Source of the DNA: Ancylobacter sonchi
GTDB taxonomy: Bacteria; Pseudomonadota; Alphaproteobacteria; Rhizobiales; Xanthobacteraceae
Length of the DNA: 35,146 nucleotides
Assembly: GCF_018390695.1 (NCBI RefSeq)
Contig: NZ_JAHBGF010000014.1
Span: 1-35,146, forward strand
Reading direction: 5' to 3'
A model generated the notes under the pieces. That model did not search any database, was not told where the DNA came from, and saw only the letters and a program-made list of their open reading frames with translations. Positions 14,931-21,773 of this stretch are shown in pieces (position 1 is the first letter of the stretch; every line of letters begins with the position of its first letter). The translations under genes and the position numbers were made by a program.

Positions 14931-15206
14931 ATGGAAAAGCTGGAGGAGCGCGCGCGTGCGATCTGCGCGCAGGATCTGTTGGCCGCCGGGTGTTGGCCGA
15001 CCGAAAGGCAAGGGAAGATTGATCGGCTCTGGCCGGTCGTCGCGCGTGAGATCATGGGCGGCGACACCGATCCCGTCTTTGCGCACATCGCTGACATGGC
15101 GGAGAGGCAGCGCGAGTACGATGCCATGTGCAGCCGCCAGGACGGTGGTGTTGCCGGCAGCAGCTTCCAGCTTATGGGTGCGGATCAATCAAAGCCGGAT
15201 CGCTGA
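14931..15206 (+). CDS. Small conserved protein, paralogue of the gene at 13901
   Basis: 91 residues from ATG 14931 (MEKLEERARAICAQDLLAAG). The second conserved block is IDRLWPVVAREI, followed by a helix HIADMAERQREYDAM and a divergent tail. The first 40 residues match the 71-residue protein at 13901 at about half of the positions, including the Cys, Trp-Pro and Ile residues. The upstream frame back to 14766 shows no similarity and is taken as non-coding. No family is recognised. It is convergent with the DUF982 gene. Confidence 0.6.
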   Translation: MEKLEERARAICAQDLLAAGCWPTERQGKIDRLWPVVAREIMGGDTDPVFAHIADMAERQREYDAMCSRQDGGVAGSSFQLMGADQSKPDR

Positions 15207-15233
15207 CCTTGTGAGGAGTGAGCCATCTGGCGT

Positions 15234-15503
15234 TTAGCCGACTCTCAGGCCAATTGACGGCGGATCCGCCAGAATGCCGGCCTCCTCTGCCGCGGATGCA
15301 AATGCCAGCCTGAAGGCTTCGACCGGGACATGGCTCGCTAGAGCGTCCAATGCCACTCGCCGAGCCGAGACGTGCAGCGGGGTGTTGGAGAATGCTTCCG
15401 GCCAATTGTCCATCAGAAACCGTGCGGCGCCCTCGACGTCGCCAAAGGTTCGCCGGGTTGCGGCGTCCTCAGAGACGGAAATGGGCGTGATAAGCATGGA
15501 CAT
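15234..15503 (-). CDS. DUF982 family protein
   Basis: 89 residues from ATG 15503. The DUF982 pattern is visible: an early strand (TPISVSEDAATRRTFGDVEGAARFL), a Trp-Pro motif (DNWPEAF), then a helical half ARRVALDALASHVPVEAFRLAFASAAEEAGIL. DUF982 proteins are short, are found almost only in Hyphomicrobiales, are often multicopy, and have no assigned function. ATG 15503 and ATG 15497 are both possible; neither has a strong ribosome site. An EcfG promoter lies 92-116 bases upstream, but a strong intrinsic terminator stands between it and the gene, which would limit its expression to read-through or an antitermination condition. Confidence 0.8.
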   Translation of the reverse strand: MSMLITPISVSEDAATRRTFGDVEGAARFLMDNWPEAFSNTPLHVSARRVALDALASHVPVEAFRLAFASAAEEAGILADPPSIGLRVG

Positions 15504-15515
15504 TTGAAGCACCGG

Positions 15516-15546
15516 AAAAACGCCCCCGCCAAGGCGGGGCGGGGGC
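15516..15546 (-). terminator. Strong intrinsic terminator inside the DUF982 leader
   Basis: Minus strand: arms GCCCCCGCC (15546-15538) and GGCGGGGGC (15530-15522) pair perfectly over 9 bp around a 7-base loop, followed immediately by GTTTTTCC (15521-15514). This is a textbook rho-independent terminator, placed between an EcfG promoter and the DUF982 start codon. Confidence 0.75.
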
Positions 15547-15588
15547 TAGGTCGTCGTGCCGGTGAACCGAACAGGCGCAGTCAGTCAT
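15517..15588 (-). ncRNA. Candidate EcfG-dependent small RNA
   Basis: A transcript begun at the promoter 15595-15619 would start near 15588 and end at the terminator about 70 bases later, a normal size for a bacterial sRNA. Its 3' hairpin arm is C-rich (GCCCCCGCC). In Caulobacter the sRNA GsrN is made by the equivalent sigma factor and acts through a C-rich loop, so the comparison is suggestive. No sequence homology to GsrN is claimed. Alternatively it is just a regulated leader of the DUF982 gene. Confidence 0.35.
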
Positions 15589-15594
15589 GGAGCC

Positions 15595-15619
15595 AACGTC
15601 CCCATCTGCTGTTCGTTCC
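15595..15619 (-). promoter_or_regulatory. EcfG-type promoter (sRNA or DUF982 leader)
   Basis: On the minus strand GGAAC (15619-15615), 17 bases, GTT (15597-15595). It has the same spacing as the promoters at 7649, 13675, 14724, 15708 and 20410. Confidence 0.65.
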
Positions 15620-15707
15620 ATCGAACGGGAGAGCCTTTCCGGGCGAAAACGGCCGGCGACGGACGCGCACGACCGCAGCTCAGCATCGCGCAGGGCGCGT
15701 CAGGCTC

Positions 15708-15732
15708 GGAACACCCGACAAACGCACGCGTT
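15708..15732 (+). promoter_or_regulatory. EcfG-type promoter for the gene at 15765
   Basis: GGAAC (15708-15712), 17 bases, GTT (15730-15732) preceded by GC. The predicted transcript start is near 15740, leaving a leader of about 25 bases with a GAGGAG ribosome site before ATG 15765. Confidence 0.7.
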
Positions 15733-15764
15733 CACAATAGATACGCCGTCGAAGGCGAGGAGCG

Positions 15765-15992
15765 ATGTCCATGACCTTCTACAAGATTTTTATGTTCGGC
15801 CACCAAGGCGGATTGGAGATGGCGAGCGACATGGAATGCAGCGGCGATGCGGCTGTGCTTGGCCAAGTCCGCGCGATGCGGGCCGGTCGACGGGTTGAAA
15901 TCTGGGACGGTGACCGGATGGTCGCTTCGCTCAATCAACGAGGTGAGATCGTTCAGCCGGACTATCAGGCTCCGATGAAGACTGACTTTTGA
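15765..15992 (+). CDS. Small conserved protein, paralogue of the gene at 14129
   Basis: 75 residues (73 if ATG 15771 is used). MTFYKIFMFGHQ forms an initial strand, MECSGDAAVLGQVRAMRAGR a conserved acidic-Cys helix, RVEIWDGDRMVASL a second strand, then a polar tail. It matches the 59-residue protein at 14129 in order and key residues (E-C-D-AA, EIW, R-V-L). GAGGAG before the ATG and an EcfG promoter 33 bp upstream support it. It is a common type of short protein in Hyphomicrobiales without known function and probably a general-stress product here. Confidence 0.7.
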   Translation: MSMTFYKIFMFGHQGGLEMASDMECSGDAAVLGQVRAMRAGRRVEIWDGDRMVASLNQRGEIVQPDYQAPMKTDF

Positions 15993-16014
15993 GATTAGGT
16001 CGGCTCCGCCATCT

Positions 16015-16029
16015 GCCAATCAGATTGGC
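16015..16029. repeat. Perfect short palindrome upstream of ku
   Basis: GCCAATC (16015-16021), one central base, GATTGGC (16023-16029). It lies 23 bp after a stop and about 170 bp before the ku start. It could be an operator for an unknown regulator; no such regulator is encoded nearby. Confidence 0.3.
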
Positions 16030-16200
16030 TACTACCTTCCAGCTGGTGACAGGTGACGGGACCGAGAGCACTCAGCTCGGGCACAGCAGCTACGGTCCTA
16101 TGTACCTACCTTTGCATTCTGGCTGCATACGCTCGGGTAGGGAACACCCCGGGACGATGCCGCATTGAAGAAAAGTTGCACGGCGCAGAGGATCGACTCA

Positions 16201-17082
16201 ATGGCTCAAACTCCGACAAGAGCCGGCTGGAAGGGCTATCTCAAGCTCAGCGAGATGGTGTGTGCCGTCTCTCTCTACACCGCCGTTTCCGACAGCGAGC
16301 GCGTCAGCCTCCACATGGTCAACCGACGCACCGGCAACCGGCTGCAAAGACGGTTCGTCGATTCCGATACCGGAAAGGTCGTCGAGCGCGAGGACCAGGT
16401 AAAGGGCTACGAAGTTGCGTCGGGCGAATATGTGACGCTCGAGGCGGAGGAGATCGCCGCGGCATTTCCCAAGGCCGACAAGACTCTGGCCATTGAGCAC
16501 TTCATCGCCTGCTGCGATATCGACGACCTCTATTTCGACCGGCCCTATTATCTGCGCCCCTCCGACGAGGTGTCGCAACCGGCCTTTGCGGTGATGCGGG
16601 AGGGGCTGCGGCGGCGCAAGGTAGCCGCGCTCGCGACCGGCGTGCTGTTCCGCCGACCGCGAACTTTGCTGGTGCGAGCCTATGACGAAGGGCTCATCGC
16701 CACGACGCTGAACTATGACTACGAGGTGAAATCGGCCCAAGACGCTTTCGCCGACATCCGAGAGGTGAAGGTGGATGATGAAATGCTGGATCTTGCCCGG
16801 CACATCATCAAGACCAAATCCGGCCAGTTCGATCCCACCAGCTTCGAGGATCGCTATGAGGCCGCTCTGACCGAGCTTGTGCGCGCCAAGATCGCCGGTC
16901 GCAGCATCGCACCGCCGAAGCGCAAGCTGGCCAAGGTCGTCGACCTGATGCAGGCGTTGCGCGAGAGCGCCGGGATGGCCGGCCGCGACACGGCGGCAAA
17001 GGCGAAGGGCGGTCGTCGTAAATCCACGGCGGATACCTCCAAGGCGCCGGTAAAGCGAGCGCCGGCCCGCAAGGCGGGATAG
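16201..17082 (+). CDS. ku: Ku family DNA end-binding protein (first copy)
   Basis: A 293-residue bacterial Ku. It starts with the typical WKGYLKLSEMVCAVSLYTA, continues through VSLHMVNRRTGNRL and the Ku core (YEVASGEYVTLEAEEI, IEHFIACCDIDDLYFDRPYYLRP, ARHIIKTKSGQFDP, FEDRYEAALTELVRAKIAG) and ends in a Lys/Ala-rich tail, usual for DNA binding and LigD recruitment. Ku binds broken double-strand ends as a ring and hands them to LigD. ATG 16201 is chosen over the upstream ATG 16165 because homology begins at MAQTPTRAGWKGYL. ligD begins 5 bases after its stop, so the two are one operon. A GGGAAC at 16139-16144 lacks the GTT partner, so unlike the second ku no clear EcfG promoter is seen. Confidence 0.95.
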   Translation: MAQTPTRAGWKGYLKLSEMVCAVSLYTAVSDSERVSLHMVNRRTGNRLQRRFVDSDTGKVVEREDQVKGYEVASGEYVTLEAEEIAAAFPKADKTLAIEHFIACCDIDDLYFDRPYYLRPSDEVSQPAFAVMREGLRRRKVAALATGVLFRRPRTLLVRAYDEGLIATTLNYDYEVKSAQDAFADIREVKVDDEMLDLARHIIKTKSGQFDPTSFEDRYEAALTELVRAKIAGRSIAPPKRKLAKVVDLMQALRESAGMAGRDTAAKAKGGRRKSTADTSKAPVKRAPARKAG

Positions 17083-17086
17083 CTCC

Positions 17087-19576
17087 ATGGCGCTGGAGAC
17101 CTACCGCCGCAAGCGCGACTTCAGCCGCACCGCCGAACCCCAGGGCGGTGAGAGCGCAAGCGACGGCCATGCCTATCTGATCCAGAAGCACGCGGCACGC
17201 AGGCTGCACTACGATCTTCGCCTCGAACTGGACGGCGTGCTCAAGAGCTGGGCGGTAACGCGCGGTCCGAGCCTGGTACCGGGAGAGAAACGCCTGGCGG
17301 TGCATGTCGAGGATCACCCTCTCGACTATGGGACGTTCGAGGGGACGATCCCCAAGGGGCAATATGGCGGCGGCACCGTCTTGTTGTGGGACACCGGCTC
17401 CTGGGAGCCGATCGGCGACCCGCACAAGGGATACGCGAAGGGGCACCTCGAATTCGAACTCGCCGGCCGGAAGCTGCGCGGCCGCTGGCACCTCGTCCGC
17501 ATGGCGAAGCGACGAGGCGAGACCGCCGACAACTGGCTGCTGATCAAGGGCGAGGACGAGGAGGCACGCGACGCGAGCGCGCCTGACGTGCTGGAGGCCG
17601 AACCTGATTCGGTGAAAACCGGCCGCACGCTCGACGAAATCACTGCCAGCGCGGCACCTCGCATGCCTGGTGGTACGAAAGCTCGTGGAGCATCATCGGC
17701 AAAACCGAAAAGACAGCCAGCGGATCGCGCCTCCGCGCCGCTGCCCGCCTTCGTCGAGCCGGAACTGGCGACGCTTGTTGCCAAGGCGCCGACCGGGAAG
17801 AACTGGATCCACGAGATCAAGTTCGACGGCTACCGGATAGAGGCACGGATCAATAACAACGCCCAAGGCAAAGGGCGGGTTCGGCTGTTCACCCGCTCCG
17901 GGCTCGACTGGACAGGCCGCTTCGGCCCCTCGCTCGTCGAGGCGCTTGCTAATTTGCCGATACAGTCCGCACTCATCGATGGCGAGCTTGTCGTCGAGAC
18001 ACCTCAGGGCGCGTCGAGCTTCACGCTGCTGCAGCAAGACCTCGCGGCGGACCGGCACGATCGGTTCGTCTACTATGGCTTCGATCTGCTTCATCGCGAC
18101 GGCACCGACCTGCGCGGAGAGCCGCTTCTTGCTCGCAAGGCCGCACTCGCAACGCTGATGCAGGATGTCCCGCCGCTACTCCGACTAAGCGAGCATTTCG
18201 AGGTGGATGGCGCCACCATGCTGCGCCACGCCTGCCGGCTCAGTCTGGAGGGGCTGGTGTCGAAGAAAGCTACCGCGCCCTATCGTTCCGGCCGCAGCCG
18301 CGACTGGGTGAAGTCGAAATGCTCCGACCGGCAGGAATTCGTCATCGGCGGCTTCGTGACCTCCACGGCGATGCCGAAGGCGATCGGCTCGCTGGTACTC
18401 GGCGTGCACGAAGACGGCCGGCTGGTCCATGTCGGACGCGTCGGCACCGGCTTTTCGCAGGCCGCAGCCCGCGACCTCTACGCCCGGCTCTCGGAGATGA
18501 CGCGGGCGAGGAACCCATTCGCGGGCGCCCTGACGGCCGACGAAAGACGGGGCGTGAGCTTCGTCGCGCCGCAGCTCGTTGCCGAGGTCGAGTTTCGCGG
18601 CTGGACCGGCGACCGGCACCTGCGCCACGCCGCGTTTCGCGGCCTGCGCGAGGACAAGCCGGCGAGGGAGATCGTGCGCGAGACCGCCGCCGTGACGGCA
18701 CCCTCAATGTCACGGATCAAGCTGACCCACCCCGAGCGTGTCTACTGGCCGGAGGACGGCATCACCAAGCACGACCTCGCCGAATATTGCGCCACGATCT
18801 GGCCGCGCATCGCGCCCTTCGTCGTCGCCCGTCCATTGGCGCTGCTGCGTTGCCCGGATGGCATCGCCCAAGCCTGCTTCTTTCAGAAGCACTCCTGGCG
18901 CGGCATGAACAAGGCCCTCAAGGTCCGGCGCGACACCGAGGGCAGCGAGATGCTGGCGATCGACGATCTCGACGGCCTCATCGCGCTGGTGCAGGCCGGC
19001 TCGCTGGAAATTCACCCCTGGGGCAGTACGCTGGCGGACATCGAAGAGCCCGACACGCTGGTCTTCGATCTTGATCCCGGCGAGGGCGTGAACTGGCACG
19101 CCATGGTGGCCGGCGCGAGGAACGTGAAGTCGCGACTGGAGAGCGAGGGTCTTCCTGCCTTCGTCAAGACCTCGGGCGGCAAAGGGCTGCATGTCGTCGT
19201 GCCGCTTCGTCCGCATGCCGGCTGGGATGACGCCAAGGCGTTCGCCAAGGGCATCGCCGAGGCTATGGCGGCCGACGACGCCAAACGCTTCATCGCGGCC
19301 GCCACCAAGGCGCGGCGCAAGGGCCGCATCTTCGTCGACTATCTCCGCAACGGGCGCGGCGCCACCGCCATCACCGCCTACGGAACGCGCGCGCGTCCCG
19401 GAGCGGCGGTATCGATGCCGGTCGCCTGGGACGAACTCGACAGCCTCACCGGCGCGGCAGACTTCACTCTGGCCAATGCGCCGGCCCGGGTATCCGCGCA
19501 GAAGCGCGATCCCTGGGAAGATTTCCGCCACGCGGCAGTGCCTCTCGCGACCAAGGCGCCAAGGCGGAAGCGCTAG
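17087..19576 (+). CDS. ligD: Multifunctional ATP-dependent DNA ligase LigD
   Basis: 829 residues with the three NHEJ domains in Pseudomonas-type order. Residues 25-150 are the 3'-phosphoesterase (HAARRLHYDLRLELDG with His35, His41, Asp43; HVEDHPLDYGTFEG). Residues about 215-520 are the ligase, with nucleophile Lys245 in EIKFDGYR and later EGLVSKKATAPY, SRDWVKSKC and the oligonucleotide-binding fold. Residues about 540-815 are the primase-like polymerase, with LDPGEG preceded by Asp661/Asp663 as metal ligands and KTSGGKGLHVVVPL. It fills, trims and seals ends held by Ku. GTG and ATG alternatives are not needed: ATG 17087 follows the ku stop directly. The stop codon overlaps that of the convergent second ku by 4 bases. 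Confidence 0.96.
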   Translation: MALETYRRKRDFSRTAEPQGGESASDGHAYLIQKHAARRLHYDLRLELDGVLKSWAVTRGPSLVPGEKRLAVHVEDHPLDYGTFEGTIPKGQYGGGTVLLWDTGSWEPIGDPHKGYAKGHLEFELAGRKLRGRWHLVRMAKRRGETADNWLLIKGEDEEARDASAPDVLEAEPDSVKTGRTLDEITASAAPRMPGGTKARGASSAKPKRQPADRASAPLPAFVEPELATLVAKAPTGKNWIHEIKFDGYRIEARINNNAQGKGRVRLFTRSGLDWTGRFGPSLVEALANLPIQSALIDGELVVETPQGASSFTLLQQDLAADRHDRFVYYGFDLLHRDGTDLRGEPLLARKAALATLMQDVPPLLRLSEHFEVDGATMLRHACRLSLEGLVSKKATAPYRSGRSRDWVKSKCSDRQEFVIGGFVTSTAMPKAIGSLVLGVHEDGRLVHVGRVGTGFSQAAARDLYARLSEMTRARNPFAGALTADERRGVSFVAPQLVAEVEFRGWTGDRHLRHAAFRGLREDKPAREIVRETAAVTAPSMSRIKLTHPERVYWPEDGITKHDLAEYCATIWPRIAPFVVARPLALLRCPDGIAQACFFQKHSWRGMNKALKVRRDTEGSEMLAIDDLDGLIALVQAGSLEIHPWGSTLADIEEPDTLVFDLDPGEGVNWHAMVAGARNVKSRLESEGLPAFVKTSGGKGLHVVVPLRPHAGWDDAKAFAKGIAEAMAADDAKRFIAAATKARRKGRIFVDYLRNGRGATAITAYGTRARPGAAVSMPVAWDELDSLTGAADFTLANAPARVSAQKRDPWEDFRHAAVPLATKAPRRKR

Positions 19577-20385
19577 CGGCGCTTGCGCATCTCGCTCGCC
19601 AGGCTGGCCTTCAGCACATCCATAATGTTGACCACGTTGGTCGGCGTCTCATCGCCGTCCTTGTCCTTGGCGCGGCGGGGCGGCGACTTGCCCGCGGTTG
19701 CCTTCTTGCGGGCAGAGATCAGTGCCTTCAGCTTTCCCTGCATGGGATCGCGAACATCCGATCCGTCCCATGCCTTGCTGCGCTTGTCGATCAGCTTGCC
19801 GATAAGGCCGACCATATCGGCATCCACCTCGCCGGGGATATTGTCGAGATAGTCCTGCGGCGGCCGCACTTCGTCAGCATAGTGCAGCGTCCACAGCACG
19901 ATGCCGCGCAAGCGCGGCTCCAGCATCACCACGCGCTCGCGGCGATAGAGCACCAGCCGGGCGATGCCGACGGTGTCGGTGGCAACCATCGCCTCGCGAA
20001 TGACGGCGAACGCTTCCTCGCCGACCTTGTCGTCAGGCATCAGAAAATGCGGCTTGTCGTACCAGATCCACTCGACGCTATCGGCGGGAACGAAGGTCTC
20101 GATATTGATGGTGCGGTTGCTGTCCAACGCCACGGCATCGAGTTGGTCATCATCGAGAACGACATAATTGCCCGGCTCGCGCTCATAGCCGCGGGCCTGA
20201 TCGTCGTCGTCTACGACCTTCCCGGTTTCGGCATCGACATAGATGCCGGACACTCGGTTGCCCGTCGCACGGTTCAGCGTGTGGAAACGGATCTTCTCGG
20301 CTTCCGACGTCGCCGGCGTCATCGCCACCGGGCACGTCACCAGCGAAAGCTTGAGATAGCCCTTCCAAAATCCCCGCCGTGCCAT
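19573..20385 (-). CDS. ku: Ku family DNA end-binding protein (second copy)
   Basis: 270 residues with the same Ku blocks as the first copy: FWKGYLKLSLVTCPVAM, IRFHTLNRATGNRV, YEREPGNYVVLDDDQLDAV, VEWIWYDKPHFLMPDD, VMLEPRLRGIVLWTLHYADEVRPP and a C-terminal Arg/Lys-rich tail. The two copies are clearly divergent. It is read towards ligD and the stops overlap. A strong GAGGAGG site precedes ATG 20385, and an EcfG promoter lies 25-49 bases upstream. In Sinorhizobium meliloti several Ku proteins exist, and one is under the equivalent stress sigma factor RpoE2, so a division of labour or a heterodimer is plausible here. Confidence 0.95.
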   Translation of the reverse strand: MARRGFWKGYLKLSLVTCPVAMTPATSEAEKIRFHTLNRATGNRVSGIYVDAETGKVVDDDDQARGYEREPGNYVVLDDDQLDAVALDSNRTINIETFVPADSVEWIWYDKPHFLMPDDKVGEEAFAVIREAMVATDTVGIARLVLYRRERVVMLEPRLRGIVLWTLHYADEVRPPQDYLDNIPGEVDADMVGLIGKLIDKRSKAWDGSDVRDPMQGKLKALISARKKATAGKSPPRRAKDKDGDETPTNVVNIMDVLKASLASEMRKRR

Positions 20386-20409
20386 CGCACTCCTCCTCGA
20401 CGGGGGATA

Positions 20410-20434
20410 AACGTGTCTCGATGAACGCGGTTCC
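20410..20434 (-). promoter_or_regulatory. EcfG-type promoter for the second ku
   Basis: On the minus strand GGAAC (20434-20430), 17 bases, GTT (20412-20410). The transcript would start near 20402, giving a short leader with a GAGGAGG ribosome site. Confidence 0.75.
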
Positions 20435-20628
20435 TCTGGCCGGATTGGGCTTGGATGGCTAATCGTCTCTACCGAGCGGCATCGTCCTAAGCTCCGTTGC
20501 GCGGCACGCTCACGAAGAGCTCAAAGCCACCTAGCGCCACAAGCGGAAATTCGACCGGCTCTAGAATCCGGACGTTCGCGAACCAATGGGCAATCCACCC
20601 AATAGACGGTCCTGGGCAGGCGCCAAGA
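20435..20628. other. Unassigned stretch with a short minus-strand frame
   Basis: The minus strand from about 20603 to a stop near 20494 reads FANVRILEPVEFPLVALGG, possibly the C-terminal tip of a lost regulator. It has no start and no clear family. Nothing else is visible. Confidence 0.25.
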
Positions 20629-21280
20629 TCAGACCACCGCCCCGGCCGTGGCTACGCCGGCCTTAGTCTGAATAGGCTTGGCGACCAAGTTGAGGTTGGC
20701 GTCACCGCAGCTGCAGCACAGCATCGCTTTCGGCTTGTACTCCAGTGTTACCCAGAGAAGCTCCGAGCACCTGGCGCAGGTAAATGGGTGACGAACGCCT
20801 TATGGGCGTCGACCACATGCTGGAAATCCTCGCGCGTCAGATCCGCCCAAGGATTGTAGTGTACACCGGAGCTCAGTTACCGCTGATCGATCTTAGCGTC
20901 CTCGCGCACTCCACCTGAAAGCGGCGGCGCGGCCGCCGATTGCCGTGACCAAATCTGGCTTGTTCCAGGCGTTGGCCGAGGCCTTTGCCTTCTTGACGGC
21001 GTCGGTGAGGCCGTTCGATGCCCCGCTTACCAGGCCGCCGAAGCCGAAGCTTCCGGCTGGGCGTCACCTTTGGCGAGCTGGGCGGCGATCTCCTCCCAGA
21101 CACCGGCGTTGGTCCTTTCGGCCGGCCTGGTGTCGACGCTCCAGTTCTTGCAGTGGGCGAAGCTCTTCCCCTTTATCAGCCCTTCCGCCTTCATATGACA
21201 GCCACACCTCGTCGTGGGTGTTCAGGATGAATTGCGTCTTCGGGAACTGCTTCTTCAGAAGCGCGCTAGTGAAGCAGGCT
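20629..21280 (-). pseudogene. Decayed C-terminal part of a large AAA/SMC-like ATPase
   Basis: Read on the minus strand in shifting frames, the pieces appear in the right order. First LLKKQFPKTQFILNTHDEVWL (about 21267-21205), containing the H-loop THD of ABC-type ATPases. Then, in another frame, MKAEGLIKGKSFAHCKNWSV and WEEIAAQLAKGDAQPEA. Then, again in another frame, a helix with DAVKKAKASANAW and VTAIGGRAAAF. Then VHYNPWADLTREDF-type sequence, and finally a zinc-ribbon-like CARCSELLWVTLEYKPKAM with CCSCGDANLNLVAKP, stopping at 20629. I recall this order as the tail of long RecF/SMC-like ATPases in mobile regions. At least two frameshifts are present and the N-terminal ATPase half is missing beyond 21280. 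It is not functional. Confidence 0.55.
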
Positions 21281-21282
21281 CC

Positions 21283-21505
21283 GCCCAATGATGGTGTGCT
21301 CAGCGCGGTCGGCAAGCTCGGCGTCAAGGCGAACAGCTATGCCTTCGATGTCGTGATGGTCGATGTCTCGGCAAGCGAAGGCTGGCTGGTGGCCGACAGC
21401 CCGCTTTACCGCGTCGATCTCGCCAAGGGCACCGCTACCAAAGTCGGCAAGATCAAGGGCGCCACTGGTATGGTCAACGACATCGCCGTCATGCCGGCGA
21501 TGTGA
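21283..21505 (+). pseudogene. DUF4394 protein, C-terminal remnant
   Basis: From 21283 the frame reads NDGVLSAVGKLGV, YAFDVVMVDVSASEGWLV, LYRVDLAKGTATKVGKI and GATGMVNDIAVMPAM, then TGA. This is the end of the beta-propeller-like DUF4394 domain, with its typical LYxVDLxTGxAxxVGxI repeat. The N-terminal signal peptide and first repeats are absent; upstream the frame runs through the ATPase remnant on the other strand. The break between the two remnants falls at about 21280. A good hairpin terminator follows the stop. Confidence 0.6.
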
Positions 21506-21528
21506 CGACGCTTGATCGAAACGATGAA

Positions 21529-21563
21529 GGCCGCTGGAGCGATCCGGCGGCCTGTTGTCGTTT
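21529..21563 (+). terminator. Intrinsic terminator behind the DUF4394 remnant
   Basis: Arms GGCCGCTGG (21529-21537) and CCGGCGGCC (21544-21552) form 9 pairs with one T-G wobble, loop AGCGAT, followed by TGTTGTCGTTT. It is probably the surviving terminator of the lost DUF4394 gene. The following 200 bases up to the cfa stop hold nothing recognised. Confidence 0.55.
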
Positions 21564-21773
21564 CAGACCGCCGCAACGGTGATCCGGCGCTCTCGGATTT
21601 TCGTCATCGGCGGGCCGTCTGGCACGCTCGTCGGCACGGCCTGCGATCAGCAGCGCGACCTGACCTATTCCATGGAAATCACGGTCATGCCGAAGCAGCT
21701 CCAGACGCCCGGCTGGATTCTTCCAGCTGCCGTGCAAGTCAGTGCTCTGGCCGCGTGACGGCTGAGCCTTGGC

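Noticed and set aside
16138..16165. GGGAAC upstream of the first ku as another EcfG promoter
   Set aside because: Neither allowed spacing ends in GTT (CAT and ATT are found instead).
20945..21505. 186-codon plus-strand frame taken as one protein
   Set aside because: Only the last 74 codons match DUF4394; the first part is the antisense of the ATPase remnant, so the frame is a chance fusion of two pseudogenes.
21555..21758. 67-codon plus-strand frame behind the DUF4394 remnant
   Set aside because: It starts with TTG inside the terminator tail and shows no family resemblance.
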